Shown in pieces: positions 34,412 to 45,159 of a DNA stretch of 64,000 bases; within the stretch, counting starts at the first letter, position 1; each line of letters begins with the position of its first letter. This DNA comes from Chamaea fasciata (Eukaryota > Chordata > Aves > Passeriformes > Sylviidae), in contig JARCOQ010000221.1 in assembly GCA_029207755.1 (NCBI GenBank), forward strand, positions 62,001-126,000, read 5' to 3'. The notes under the pieces are model-generated. The model searched no databases. It was not told where the DNA came from and saw only the letters and a list, made by a program, of their open reading frames with translations. The position numbers were made by a program, and so were the translations under genes.

Positions 34412-35977
34412 ATGAGTGAAAAAGATAAGAATGCATTTTATGCTTTGCTAGCAAAACATAGTGCTAGACATTCTCCAGATGGAGAAAGGTGGGCACAGAA
34501 TAATTGGTTTAACTTTGAAAACATTGTAGATAGAATATATTCTTTGCAACATGATGCTAGATACAAACTGGGCAGAAATAAAACCATTCTTTGCTCAGTT
34601 TTGGGGGCCTGTCTTTCGGCAGCCATAGAAACCCGTTTTGAGCGGGTAAGTGAAGAAAAAGCAGTCATAGAATCCCTGCAGAATTTGGTAGAAGCTTTGC
34701 AAAACCAATCAGAACAGGAAAGAAATCAGATTTATTTGCTGCAGATTTCTCTTGCAGAAGAGCGAAGCAAAAATTTAAAATCTGCAGATTTACCCACAGA
34801 AATAGAAGGAAAGGAGACATACAACATGAAACAAATATACACTCAGAAAGAATTAGTACACATGCAAAATTGTGGGGAACACTGTTGCTCCAACTTGAGA
34901 CCTCTCATCAAAACAGAATATAATTATATAAATGAAGAAGATGGTGATCCCCACATAACCACCAAAGAAATACCATACACAGCCACTGAATTAGCTAAAT
35001 TAAAGACAGAATACTCCCGCCTCCCTAGTGAATCAGAGACGGAGTATGTTTTCAGAGTTTCCCTCACAGGGGGCGACCAAATTAAATTAAGTGAACAAGA
35101 AGCAAGTGGCTACTGGGGACATGGAGTTTTCTTAACAACAGGAAACACACATGCTCCATGCTCCCTGACACAGCGTGCAGCTCACTGGGCAGGGGGGTTA
35201 AACCCCCTTGAGAGGGGTGACCCTCTGGCAATAGTCGGCACCTCAGACCAACTCCTAGAAAACATACACAAAGCTGCATGCTTGCAAATGATACAGGAAA
35301 GAAAATTAATCTCTGGCTGTGAGTCGCCAATGCAACAGCCTGTCAAACCTGAGATTATGACCCCTTTAATTCGAGGTCTGCCAGAGTCTCTTAAACCAAC
35401 AGCAATTCTTCTTCAAAAAACAATAGCATCTATCACTCCGGTAGATAGACTTGAAAGATTTCTCGGACATACAAGAGATCAAACTGGTTCCACTGACTCC
35501 TCACCTTTCACAACTCCTAGCACACAATCTAACAGCAGTCATAAACTTTGGACATGGAGTGAGGTAGCAGAGGAGTTAATAAGTTACAGTAGAAAATATG
35601 GACCAGTGAAGTACTCAGAGGACAAACCAGAAAAACCCAGAGGAGTCAGGCACATTGCTTCTCCTAATGAAAAACCAGAAAAGGGAAAACAAATTTCCAG
35701 CCGGCAGCAGCTGTGGTTGCTAGGGCTGAAAAGGGGAGTTCCACGAGAAGCAATGGATAACTTGCCTTATGATAAATTGGCTAAAATAATTTCCAATTGG
35801 CCCTGTCCCAAACCTATTGTGTTGGAATCATCCAACCAACAACCCAGTGCACCTCCTCTTCCACAAGCCTTGGGCAACCAGCCACAACATTCCCCGACAC
35901 AGGTTTTAAGCAATGAGACACAGCATGCTCTCTCCCTGCTTCAGGGAAGTGAAACACACCAACCTCCTTTAAACTAG
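34412..35977 (+). CDS. gag: ERV Gag-like polyprotein
   Basis: Open for 521 codons from ATG 34412 to TAG 35975-35977. Residues about 85-125 form a Glu/Gln-rich coiled coil (VSEEKAVIESLQNLVEALQN). The middle, with SLTQRAAHWAGGLNPLERG and PLIRGLPESLKPTAILLQK, has the look of a capsid helical region. The C-terminus is Pro/Gln-rich. No CCHC zinc knuckle (CX2CX4HX4C) is visible. It overlaps pol at a frameshift signal. It is the only full-length open frame of the element. An ERV gag kept open can reflect youth or recruitment, which the sequence alone cannot decide. Confidence 0.85.
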   Translation: MSEKDKNAFYALLAKHSARHSPDGERWAQNNWFNFENIVDRIYSLQHDARYKLGRNKTILCSVLGACLSAAIETRFERVSEEKAVIESLQNLVEALQNQSEQERNQIYLLQISLAEERSKNLKSADLPTEIEGKETYNMKQIYTQKELVHMQNCGEHCCSNLRPLIKTEYNYINEEDGDPHITTKEIPYTATELAKLKTEYSRLPSESETEYVFRVSLTGGDQIKLSEQEASGYWGHGVFLTTGNTHAPCSLTQRAAHWAGGLNPLERGDPLAIVGTSDQLLENIHKAACLQMIQERKLISGCESPMQQPVKPEIMTPLIRGLPESLKPTAILLQKTIASITPVDRLERFLGHTRDQTGSTDSSPFTTPSTQSNSSHKLWTWSEVAEELISYSRKYGPVKYSEDKPEKPRGVRHIASPNEKPEKGKQISSRQQLWLLGLKRGVPREAMDNLPYDKLAKIISNWPCPKPIVLESSNQQPSAPPLPQALGNQPQHSPTQVLSNETQHALSLLQGSETHQPPLN

Positions 35978-36013
35978 AAACTCCGTTTCTTGATAGTGAG
36001 CGAAGAAACGGAG
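35968..36013 (+). promoter_or_regulatory. -1 ribosomal frameshift signal between gag and pol
   Basis: Slippery heptamer TTTAAAC at 35968-35974, in the correct phase (TTA AAC in gag), immediately before the gag TAG stop. After a 6-nt spacer, CTCCGTTTCTT (35981-35991) pairs perfectly with AAGAAACGGAG (36003-36013), giving an 11-bp stem with an 11-nt loop. The -1 frame leads straight into protease. A pseudoknot is possible but was not modelled. Confidence 0.92.
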
Positions 36014-39000
36014 ACTGGATGTTTTTGAGGAAGCTCACAAAGGACCCGAGAACAGGGGACATATTGATTACAGCAATAGTTGGCCCCAAACAAATATTAA
36101 TAACTTTTGTTGTGGACACAGGGGCCCAAATCAGTGCATTGAAAATCACACATGCCCAAAAGTGTGGGCTTGTTCCCAGCAAAAAACGATGTTGTGTTTT
36201 AAATGCCCTAGGAACTACAGAGTCTATGAGTATGGCTCTAGTAAAACTCAGACTGCCCGGAGAAGACAACCCAATAGCTGTCCAAATGGTCATTGGAAAC
36301 ATTCCTGACAGTTTGTTAGGGATGGATATACTTGCTGGGAGACAATGGGAAGACTCAGAAGGCTTTCTCTGGTCTTTCGGAGCTCCCAGCCTTAACATCA
36401 GGCTGCTACAAACAGCTCCTTCCCTACTGTTCAGCAAAATCACTTCTGTGAAACAATATCCTTTACCCTCTGGTGCTAAAGATGGCATCAAGCCAGTCAT
36501 TCAGGTATTGAAAGATCAAGGAGTAATTGTTAACACTCACAGCCCTTTTAACTCACCAATCTGGCCAGTTAAAAAACCCAATGGAAAGTGGAGACTGACA
36601 GTTGATTACAGACGGTTTAATGCCAACACAGACCCTCTTACAGCAGCGGTCCCAAATACAGCTGAATTAATAATATCAATTCAGGAAAAAGCTCACTCTA
36701 TTATGGCAACAATAGATGTTAAAGACATGTTTTTGATGATACCCGTACAACAAGAAGATATGGACCGTTTTGCCTTTACATGGGAGGGACAGCAATATAC
36801 CTTCACACGTCTACCCCAAGGGTAGCGACACTCCCCCACTTTAGCCCACCATGCTTTAGCCCAAGAATTAGAAGAACTATCTAAACCTGACACTGTAGCT
36901 GTTTACCAATCCATAGATGATATTTTAGTGGGAGGGGAAGAAAAAGAAGTAGTGGAGGATGTTCAACAGAAAATAATCTCCCACTTAGAAAGCCTTGGTT
37001 TGCAGATCCCCTCAGAAAAAACACAAAAACCTTCTCAAGAAGTGAAATTTTGAGGCATCTGGTGGAAAGGAGGTATGACATGCATCCCACCAGACACCCT
37101 AACTTCTTTAGATCAAATCAAGATGCCCGAATCTAGAAAACAACTCCAACAAGCTCTAGGACTATTGCTATTTTGGAGAAAACACATTCCAGATTTTTCA
37201 ATTATTGCCAGACCTCTTGATGATTTGTTGAGAAAGGGAGTAAAATGGGACTGGAGCCCTTCTCAGGAAGAAGCATTACAATTGTTGATTTTTGAAGCCA
37301 CAGCTCATCAGGCCCTAGGCCCTATCCACCCAGCAGATCCTTTTCAGGTAGAATGGGGATTTGCTACCTCAGGATTGTCAGTACATATATGGCAGAGGGG
37401 TCCTGAAGGCCCAATCAGACCTGTTAGCTTCTACTCCAGTGGCTCGAAAGATGCTGAAAAAAAATATACAACTTGGGAGAAAGGCTTATTTGTTGTTACC
37501 CAAACTCTCATAGAAGTAGAAAAAATCACAAGAAAACAACCAATTGTGTTGAGAGGTCCCTTTAAAGTCATTAAAATAGTGATCACAGGGACTCCACCTC
37601 CTGAAGGGGTAGCACAACGAGCCTCAGTAAGGAAATGGTATGCACAAATAGAGCATTATAATAACATCTTTTCAATTACTGAAGGCGCTGTGAAAAATTT
37701 ACCAATACAAGACACAGAGAATCTGAATAGCAGCCAAGACAAACCTGCCTCAGTTCTTAAAATAGCCCCTCCCTTCTCCCCTGAGCAAACAGCACATTCA
37801 TGGTTTACTGAGGCCTCAGCTAAGCGTGAAGGAAAAGTGTGGAAATACAGAGCTGTAGCTTTGCACACTTCTTCTGGAGAGCGGATCATTACAGAAGGGG
37901 AAGGCAGTGCCCGAATTGGGGAACTTAGAGCTGTTTGGAGTGTTTTCCAGAGGGAGGCACAAAACACCTCTCTTGTCTGTATTTACACTGACTCCTATGC
38001 TGTATATAAGGGCTGCACTGAATGGCTGCCTTTCTGGCAACAGAATGATTGGGAAGTTAACAGAATTCCAGTGTGGCAGAAAGAAAAGTGGCAAGAAATT
38101 TTACAAATTGCAAGTCAAGGGAATTTTGCTGTAGGGTGGGTAGCCTCTCACCAGACAGATGATAATCCAGCAGGAGAATGGAATAACAGAGCTGATGAAT
38201 TAGCAAAATTAAGTCCTCTGAAAAAGGATGAAATCACTGAAGATTGGGAGCACTTATTAGAATGGCTGCATGTAAAACGACAACACACAGGTACAAAAGA
38301 TTTATACAAGGAAGCTCATGCCCGGGCTTGGCCCGTTACCAGAGAAATGTGTAACACCTGCATTTCAGCCCGTGAGCAGCGTCGCAAACGGCTAGAAAGA
38401 CATCCTTTAGAGGATGACCCACTACACTTGAGGACAGGTAAAGGCTTATGGGATGCATGGCAGGTAGATTACATGGGTCCCTTTAAGCAATCAGGAGGTA
38501 AACATTTTGTGTTAGTGGGGGTTGAGATTACATGTGGATCAGTTCAAGCCGAGGCATTTAAAAGGGCTACAGGGGAAAACACTGTTAAAGCATTGCAGAT
38601 ATGGTTTGGGACTTTCCCAAAACCACAGGAAATTCAATCTGATAATGGGTCACACTTTACTGCTAAAGTAGTACAGGAATGGGCAAAAGGTGAAGGGATA
38701 AAATGGACTTTTCACACTCCCTATTACCCTCAAGCTAACGGAATTGTAGAAAGGACTAACGGTCTTTTAAAACGACTTCTGAAACCACAAGAGGGAGGCT
38801 GGGATGGCCGGTTGCATAAAGCTGTGCAAAGTGAAAATGAAAGATGGGGGGTAAATGGGTGCCCCAAAATTACTGCTTTTTGCCCAAATCCTCTGAGCTT
38901 AATCTCCTCACAAAGAGGACCAAATGATCCCGAAAATCCAGTTCATGACCCGGGACATCCTGTTTTGGTAGACCTCCCTACGGTGGGAGAAGTACCACTT

Positions 39001-39099
39001 GTGTTGAAAACTTCTCTGAATAAAGTTGCGTGGATAGCATCTGATGCCTTAGGAAAAGAACATCGGATAAATACCCGCTGGATAATTCCATCGTTTTAA
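35968..39099 (+). pseudogene. pol: ERV Pol: protease, reverse transcriptase, RNase H, integrase, with two stops
   Basis: One frame throughout, entered by -1 frameshift. Protease has VDTGAQISA (about 36112) and LLGMDIL. Reverse transcriptase has WPVKKPNGKWRLTVDYR, TIDVKDMF and LPQG, then an in-frame TAG at 36823-36825. The catalytic box reads QSIDDILVG, with Ser where Tyr is usual. A second stop, TGA, is at 37051-37053. RNase H has a YTDSYAV motif and a later WVASHQTDD. Integrase has QVDYMGPF (first Asp), QSDNGSHFT (second Asp) and a downstream NGIVERTNGLL (Glu); its end is at 39099. The two nonsense codons both fall within reverse transcriptase, so no functional full Pol is expected. Confidence 0.88.
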
Positions 39100-39191
39100 T
39101 GTTCTGCCCTTAGGTGGCAGATTTTTCTGTGTTTTCCTATTGCAGGAGAACTCCGAGGGGACACTTCAAGTGACATGAAAACAAAATAACC

Positions 39192-39512
39192 ATGTTAACA
39201 TTATTAATACTTCTCTGTATCCTGCCACACTCCCATGGCCAGGAGCCAGCTGAGTGGCCGTGGTCTGAAGCCACTGTTAGATATACCAGTACTCAAGAAT
39301 CACATCCCAGAAGTCGTCACCTGAACCTGGCAACCTCAGGGTATCATGGTGGTCCACGTGAGTGGGGATGGGATAAGAATGAACGGGTTACAACTCTAAA
39401 TGGAACAGTTGGTTTGGGGATATTTTTGTGGGCGGATGTTGGGATCGGGATTGTGTGGGGCTGGGTGGGTGGGATGTGGTTTGATAGTAAATCAAACTTG
39501 GAGAGTTCTTGA
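39192..39512 (+). pseudogene. Truncated env-like start of the ERV
   Basis: A 106-codon frame begins MLTLLILLCILPHSHGQ, a good signal peptide, followed by a short ectodomain-like segment with one N-glycosylation motif (NGT). It ends where unrelated repeat DNA begins. Position after integrase and the leader peptide suggest an envelope start, but no transmembrane or fusion region exists here. Identity is inferred from context. Confidence 0.4.
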
Positions 39513-39589
39513 TCACATGGACTGGGATCACATGGACTGGGATTTCACAGGCTGGACCATCTGGATCAGAACCATAGAGACTGGGATCA

Positions 39590-40320
39590 TCTGGACCGGG
39601 GTGGCCGCCTCGGAACGATGCGAACCGAGGCGGTCCCGCCCGGCCCAGGGCAACCTCCCCGTCCCTCCCAGTCCCGCCCGGCGGCGCGGCCAAAACTCCC
39701 CGCAGCGAACGCGGCGGTCCCGGAGCGATCCTGGAGCCGATCCCGGAGCGATTCCGGGTCCGATTCCGGTCCCTGTTTCGGCCTCGGTCTCAGTCTCGGT
39801 CCCGGAGCGCTCCCGGTGCTGATTCCGGTCGCGGTGCCGATCTCGATCCCGGAGCGGTGCCAGTCTCGGTGCCAGTGCCGGTTCCAGTTTCAGTCCTGGT
39901 CTCAGTCTCGGTGTCGGAGCGGTGCCGGTGCCGTTTTTGGTCCCGGAGTGCTCCCAGTGCCAATCCCAGTCTTGGTCCCGGAGCGGTGCCAGTCTCGGTG
40001 CTGGTTCCGGTGCCTGTCTCGGTCTCGATCCCGGAGCGCTCCCGGTCTGGGTTCTGGCCGCAGTCCTGGAGCAGTCCTGGTGCCGGTGCCGGTTCCGAAG
40101 CGCTCCCGGCGCCGGTCCCAGTGTCGGTGTCGGTCTCAGTCTCGGTTCCGGTACCAGTTCTGGTGCCGGTTTCGGTGTCGGTCCCACAGTGCCGGTCCCG
40201 GAGCGGTGCCGGTCTCGATTCCGGATTCGGTATCGGTCTTGGTGCTGGTGCCGTTTCTGGTGCTGGTCTCGGTCTCGGTGCCGGAGATTTTAGGGTCTTT
40301 GGGGTGATTTTAAGCCAAAC
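39590..40320 (+). repeat. GGTCTCGGTnCCGG minisatellite, module copy A
   Basis: Degenerate 6- to 18-bp units of GGTCTCGGT, CCGGTGCCGGT and CCCGGAGCG keep several frames open and encode Ser-Arg or Pro-Val runs, which are not real proteins. It is followed by a CpG-rich TTTTAGGACCGCGCGTTCCC block. The same pairing recurs at 42.3-43.0 and 45.5-46.1 kb. Confidence 0.85.
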
Positions 40321-40598
40321 CGGGCCCTTTTAGGACCGCGCGTTCCCTTGACCCCGCCCATTCCCCCTCAGAATTCCCGCCGTTTCCTGGACCCCGCCCC
40401 TTTCCCCGCCCAGTTCCCGCCCTTTCTCTGACCCCGCCTCGTTCCATTCGTTCCCCGCCCTTTCATTGGCCACGCCTCTTTTCCCTTGGGCCCCGCCCAT
40501 CTGCTGGCGCGTTCCGTCCAGCGCATGCGCAGACGACCCAGAGGTGGCTCTCCCGGGCGCCGCCATCGTTGTTCCCGGTCCCCCGAGTCGGCTCCGGC

Positions 40599-41540
40599 GT
40601 GTCCGAGACCTGCGGTGGGGGAATGGGGGTCTATAGGGGATCTATAGGGGATCCATAGGGGATCTATAGGGGATCCATAGGGGATCTATAGGGGTCTGAG
40701 AGGACCTGGAAGTCTCCTTAGAGGATTTGGTGGGGGATCTGCAGGAGATTTGGGGCGGTCTGTAGGGGCTTTAGGGCGGTCTGGGGATCCCTAAAGGGGG
40801 CTGGGCGGGTCTCGGGGCTCTATCGGGGTCTGGGGCTCTGTAGAGGGTCCAGCGGGGTCCGTAAAGGGGCTCCGGGCGTCCCTAAATGGGGTCTGGGTGT
40901 CTGTGGGGGATTTGGGGGGTCTCTGTGGCGTTTTGGAGGGTTGGGGGGTCTGTAGGGGATCTCTAGGGGTCAGCGGGAGCCTGTAGCGGGTCCGGAGAGG
41001 TCTGGGGGTGTCTGTGGGTCCCTGTGGGGGATTTGGGGGGTCTGGGGGGGTCTGGAGGTCCCCAGGGGGGTCTGAGGGGATATGTAGGGGCTCGATAGAG
41101 GGTCCGGGGGCGCCTGGGGGACCCTATAGGGGATCTGGGGTTCTCTGCATGGGATGTGAGGGAGTCTGGGGGAGTCTTGGCATCTCCATAGTGGAGTTTT
41201 GGGGCCCATAAAGGAAATTTTTGTGAATTTTTGGCTCTGTACAGCTAATTCTTGGAAATTTGGGGTCCAAATTGGGCAATTTTGGGCGCTCTGTTGGGAT
41301 TTTTTTTTTTGAATTTTGGGGCCTCTGTTAGTAATTTTGGAGGAATTTTGGAGGAATTTTGGGTCCAAACGCAGGAACTTGTGGAATTTCGGGTCAAAGG
41401 GTGGGAATTTTGGGTAATTTTGGGTCCTAACTTGGGAATTTGGGGAATTCTTTTTCCTAGATATCCTCTTCAAGTTGTCGGTGAGTGGCAGCACGGCACG
41501 GGCAAGTCCTGCCTGCTGCACAACTTCATTGAGAGCAAGT
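40599..41540 (+). pseudogene. RAB4B-like pseudogene, exons 1 and 2 only
   Basis: Exon 1 (40599-40614) reads GTG TCC GAG ACC TGC G before a GTGGGG donor. This parallels the RAB4 N-terminus M-A-E-T-Y-D, but with the start codon changed to GTG. Exon 2 (41461-41540) follows a TTTTTCCTAG acceptor and encodes ILFKLSVSGS, then in a shifted frame GTGKSCLLHNFIESK, the P-loop region of RAB4 small GTPases. A single-base loss before the P-loop breaks the frame. No further exons are seen. The retained intron position points to a DNA duplicate, not a retrocopy. The parent could be RAB4A or RAB4B. Confidence 0.7.
40615..41200 (+). repeat. GGGGATCTATA minisatellite in the RAB4-like intron
   Basis: Units of GGGGATCTATA/GGGGATCCATA, then looser GGGGTCTGTAGG units, all G-rich on the plus strand. 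Confidence 0.75.
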
Positions 41541-42330
41541 GTAGGAATTTCTGTGAATTTTCAAGGATTTTGGCAGTTCTAGGGGGTCGTGGGATTTTTG
41601 GGAATTTTGGAGGGATTTTTTTTCATTTTGGGGGACGTCTTGTGTATTTTGAGGGGATTTTTGAGGTATTTTTAGGACTTTGGGGTGGTGTTTTTGCATT
41701 TTTAGAGTGTTTTCTGTTGCTGTTTGCGGGCTTTGGGGAATATGTTGGGAATTTTGAGAAATCTGAGGAGTTGGGGGATTTTTAGATAATTTTGGAGATT
41801 TTTTGGGGAGTTTGGGGGGTTTTTTAAATATTTCTGGACATTTTTAGGGTTTGGGGTTTTTTTATTTATTTTATTTTCTGGGTGATTTTTATTGGTGTTT
41901 CGGGAAATTTTTGGACATTTTTTGGAATTTGGGAAATTCTGGGTAGTCTGGGAAATTTTGGGAATATTACTGGAATTTTTGGAGGCATTTTCTGGGTTTT
42001 TTTCTTTTTTGAGCTATTTTGAGGCTTTTTTCAGTTTGTTTTTTTTCTATAGTTTTCCTTTTGTATGCAATTTTGGGGGGATTTTTTTTTAAAATTTTTT
42101 GGGAATTCTGTGTCTCCGGGCGCTCCCCCATCCTGCGGCATTTTGGGCAATTTTCTGTCACTCTTGGGTCATTTTTGGTCACGCTTTGGGTCATTTTCAG
42201 CCATATTTTGTAATTTCAGTGGCATTTCTAGTCAGTTTTGGGTCATTTGGGGGCCATTTTGTGGCCATTTTCTGTCCCTTTTCGGGCATTTTTGGTCTCT
42301 TCAGGGGCGTTTTTGGTGCGGTTCGAGCCA
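41541..42330 (+). repeat. G/T-rich low-complexity stretch
   Basis: Degenerate GGAATTTTGGG and TTTTTGG units without exons. It resembles the large array at 58.2-62.2 kb. Confidence 0.6.
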
Positions 42331-42339
42331 TTTTTTGCC

Positions 42340-42990
42340 GGTCTCAGTCCCGGTCTCCGGGCGGTGCCGGTCCCGGTGCCGGTCCCGGTGCCGGTCTTGG
42401 TCCCGGAGCGCTCCCGGCGCCAATCTCGTTCTCAGTCCCCGTCCCTGGGCGGTGCCAGTCTCGGGGCTGGTTCCGCTGCCGCTCTCGGTCCCGCTCTCGG
42501 TCCCAGTCCCGGAGATTTTAGGCGGGTTTGGGTAATTTTAGGCCAAACTGGGCAGGTTTAGGGTGGATTTTCGGCCCCTTTGGATGATTTTAGGCCAAAT
42601 CTGGTGGGTTTTCGGGTGGGCTTTAGGTACATTTCATTGATTTTAAGCCAAACCAGGTCTTTTCAGGGTTGATTTTACGCCCTTTTTAGGAGTTTTAAGG
42701 GGATTTTTTGCCATTTTGTGTGGATTTAAACCAGTCTGGGCAATTTTAGACGATATTGGTTGGTTTTAGACCCCTTTAGATGATTTTATCCCCAACGGGC
42801 TGATTTTAGACCGAACCCTGTGGCTATAGGGTGGCTTTTAGTGCCCTTTGGGTGATTTTAGGCCACTTTGTGGGGATTGCAGGCCTCTTAGGGTGATTTG
42901 AGGCCAAACCTGATCCGTGTTAGGGTGGATTTTAGGCCCTTTTGGAGACATTTAGGCGCTTTTTGGTGATTTTAAGCGAACCCGGGCGGT
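42340..42990 (+). repeat. Module copy B: GGTCTCGG minisatellite and TTTTAGGCC repeat
   Basis: 42340-42520 repeats the GGTCCCGGTGCC motif of copy A. 42520-42980 is a ~30-bp repeat around GATTTTAGGCCAAAC. Both precede the CpG-rich block at 42980-43300. Confidence 0.8.
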
Positions 42991-43330
42991 TTTAGGACCG
43001 CGCGTCGCCTTCGCCCCGACTCTTTCCCCTCACGATTCCCGCCCTGTCCCTGACCCCGCCCCTTTTCCGTCCCAGTTCCCGCCCTTTCCTTGGCCCCGCC
43101 CTCCCAGGCCGGGCCCGGGCCCGGGGGAGGAGGAGGAGGGAGGGAGGAAGAGGCGCAGCGGCGGCAGGAGCAGGAGGAGAAGACGAGCGGAGGGAGCGGC
43201 GGCTCCAGCGCTCCCTGAACTGGCGGCACCGCCGGGATCATCGCCCCCATCCCGCAGGGGGCCGGGGAGGGGGAGCTCGCCCCAAATATCCCGGGGGGTC
43301 CCTGGGTTTGGGGTTTTTGGGGTTTTTGGG
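42980..43330 (+). promoter_or_regulatory. CpG-rich promoter-like block of the zinc-finger gene
   Basis: Contains GGACCGCGCGT, several CCCCGCCC GC boxes, and a purine-rich GAGGAGGAGGAGGGAGGGAG stretch. The same block, about 95% alike by eye, recurs at 46008-46300 and in part at 40320-40450. No TATA box. It is probably the promoter and first exon of the zinc-finger gene. Confidence 0.6.
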
Positions 43331-43439
43331 GTGTCCCGGTGTCGGCAGAGCCCCTGGAATTGCCGGGACCCCGCTGGGGCTGGAGGGGCAGGATGGGCGG
43401 GAAAGCGGTTCGGGGTCCCGGTGCCGGCAGTGTCTGCTC

Positions 43440-43516
43440 CCAGTATGAGCCTAGTCAGTCCCAGTATGAGCCCGGTCACTCCCAGTATGAGCCCGGTTAC
43501 TCCCAGTATCCGTAGG
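43440..43516 (+). repeat. CCCAGTATGAGCC tandem repeat
   Basis: Four copies of a ~21-bp unit, CCCAGTATGAGCCCGGTCACT, in the intron before the finger exon. The same unit recurs at 46425-46460 and 47033-47070. Confidence 0.85.
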
Positions 43517-43664
43517 TGGGGAGACAGAAGAGGGGGGAGCTTTAAGGGTTCCTGGGACTCGCCGCAGCCCGGGGAGGGCAGGCACCGAGCAGACGGGTGA
43601 TCTCCTTCCCCTTCCCTGTGACACGGAGGCAAATCCCATCCTGTCCTTGTCCTTCCTCCCCCAG

Positions 43665-45159
43665 ACAAGGAGCCGAGCATGGAGAGCAGGGAGGACAAAT
43701 CCCCGCGGCAGAAGCTCGTGGCAGAGGCCGTTTTGAGCGGCTCCACGGCGCAGGAATGCAACGGAGAGGAAAAGGGCCGGAGATCCCTGAGGAGGAGGGG
43801 CTGCAAACGCAGCTGGCGAGGATGTGAGGAGGAAAGAGCCAGGCCGGGCCGGGAAGGCGGCCGGAGATGGAGCCAGAGCTCAGAGCTGGTGGTCCATGAG
43901 CAGCTTCGTGATGGGGAGAAGCCCCACAAGTGCTCCGAGTGTGGGAAGAGCTTCAGCCAGGCCAACAGCCTGATCTGCCACCAAAGCATTCACACAGGTG
44001 AACGGCCCTACGAGTGCGGGGAATGTGGGAAGAGCTTCAGACAGAGAATCAACCTGATCCAGCACCAGAACATCCACACTGGGGAAAGGCCGTACAAGTG
44101 TGGGGAGTGTGGGAAGGGCTTCAGGGGCAGAGCCAACCTGAACTTCCACCAAAGGATCCACACTGGGGAGAAGCCCTACGAGTGTGGGGAATGTGGGATG
44201 AGCTTCAGCCAGAGGTCCAGCCTACTCCGCCACCAGATGTTCCACACACCTACGAGTGTGGGGAATGTGGGAAGAGCTTCACAGAGAGAGCCACCCTGAC
44301 TGAACATCAGAACATCCACACTGGGGAAAGGCCGTACACGTGTGGGGAATGTGGGAAGGGCTTCAGGCAGAGAGCCAACCTGAGGCTACACCAAAAGATC
44401 CACACTGGGGAGAGGCCCTATGAGTGTAGGGAATGTGCGAAGAGTTTCATCCAGAGTTCAAGTCTGATCAGCCACCAAAGCATCCACACCGGAGAGAGAC
44501 CCTATGAGTGTGGGGAATGTGGGAAGAACTTCAGTCTGAGGTCCAGGCTGATCTTTCACCATAGAATCCACACTGGGAAAAGGCCCTACAAGTGTGGGGA
44601 ATGTGGGAAGAGCTTCAGCCAGAAAATCAACCTGATCCAGCACCAGAACATCCACACTGGAGAAAGGCCGTACAAGTGTGGGGAATGTGGGAAGGGCTTC
44701 AGCCACAGAGCCAGCCTGAGCTTGCATCTAAAAATCCACACTGGGGAGAGGCCCTACAAGTGTTGCCAGTGTGGAAAGGGGTTTCGGGTCAGCAGCAAGC
44801 TCCTTGAACACCAGCAGACACACACAGAGGAGAGGCCCTTCCGCTGCCCTGACTGCGGGAAGGGCTTCAGGCACAACCCCAACCTCATCACCCACCGGCG
44901 CATCCACACTGGGGAGAGGCCCCAAGAGTGTCCCCAGTGTGGGAAGAGCTTATCACAGAGCTCAGCCTTGACCCAACACCAACCAAGGCAGCATCAGGAA
45001 AGCCCTGCCAGTGCCCCCGGTGCAGAAAGAGCTTCGAGCTCTGCTCCAGCTCCAGCCCCCACTGGAGGAGCCACATTGGGCAGAGCCCCGGTGACCCACA
45101 TTCCCTGTGTTCCGTGTTGGGAAGTCACCTTGCCGATTATCCTTTTGATTAGACCTTAG
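43665..45159 (+). pseudogene. C2H2 zinc-finger gene, 13-14 fingers, frameshifted
   Basis: The finger exon starts after CCCCCAG at 43664; the first in-exon ATG is 43679. A charged leader ([19 protein letters not shown], typical of avian C2H2 proteins) leads to four complete fingers. A 10-bp loss in the linker near 44248 (HTGERPY shortened) shifts the frame. Nine further CX2CX12HX3H fingers continue in the new frame from 44249 to about 44990. The last is imperfect (HQPRQH), and a 14th finger remnant ([13 protein letters not shown]) is in yet another frame. Fingers have near-identical linkers (HTGERPYxC), suggesting recent duplication and a DNA-binding repressor ancestry. No KRAB or SCAN box was seen. 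It could still give a 4-finger truncated protein. Confidence 0.85.

Larger units (their letters stand above)
33325..39512 (+). mobile_element. Endogenous retrovirus, 3'-truncated
   Basis: Order: 5' LTR, primer-binding region, about 450-bp leader with a T run at 34216-34233, gag, a -1 frameshift signal, protease, reverse transcriptase, RNase H, integrase, then an env-like start. The element stops near 39512 in a CATGGACTGGGAT repeat and GC-rich minisatellite, so most of env and the 3' LTR are missing. Pol motifs and the Gag, which lacks a visible Cys-His zinc knuckle, suggest an ERVL/class-III-like lineage; this is by recall and needs a tree. It is defective: two stops in pol and lost 3' end. 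Confidence 0.85.

Noticed and set aside
39528..40333. Arg-Ser or Pro-Val-rich frames of up to 229 codons on both strands
   Set aside because: Produced by the GGTCTCGGT minisatellite. Similar frames recur at 42.3 and 45.5 kb for the same reason.
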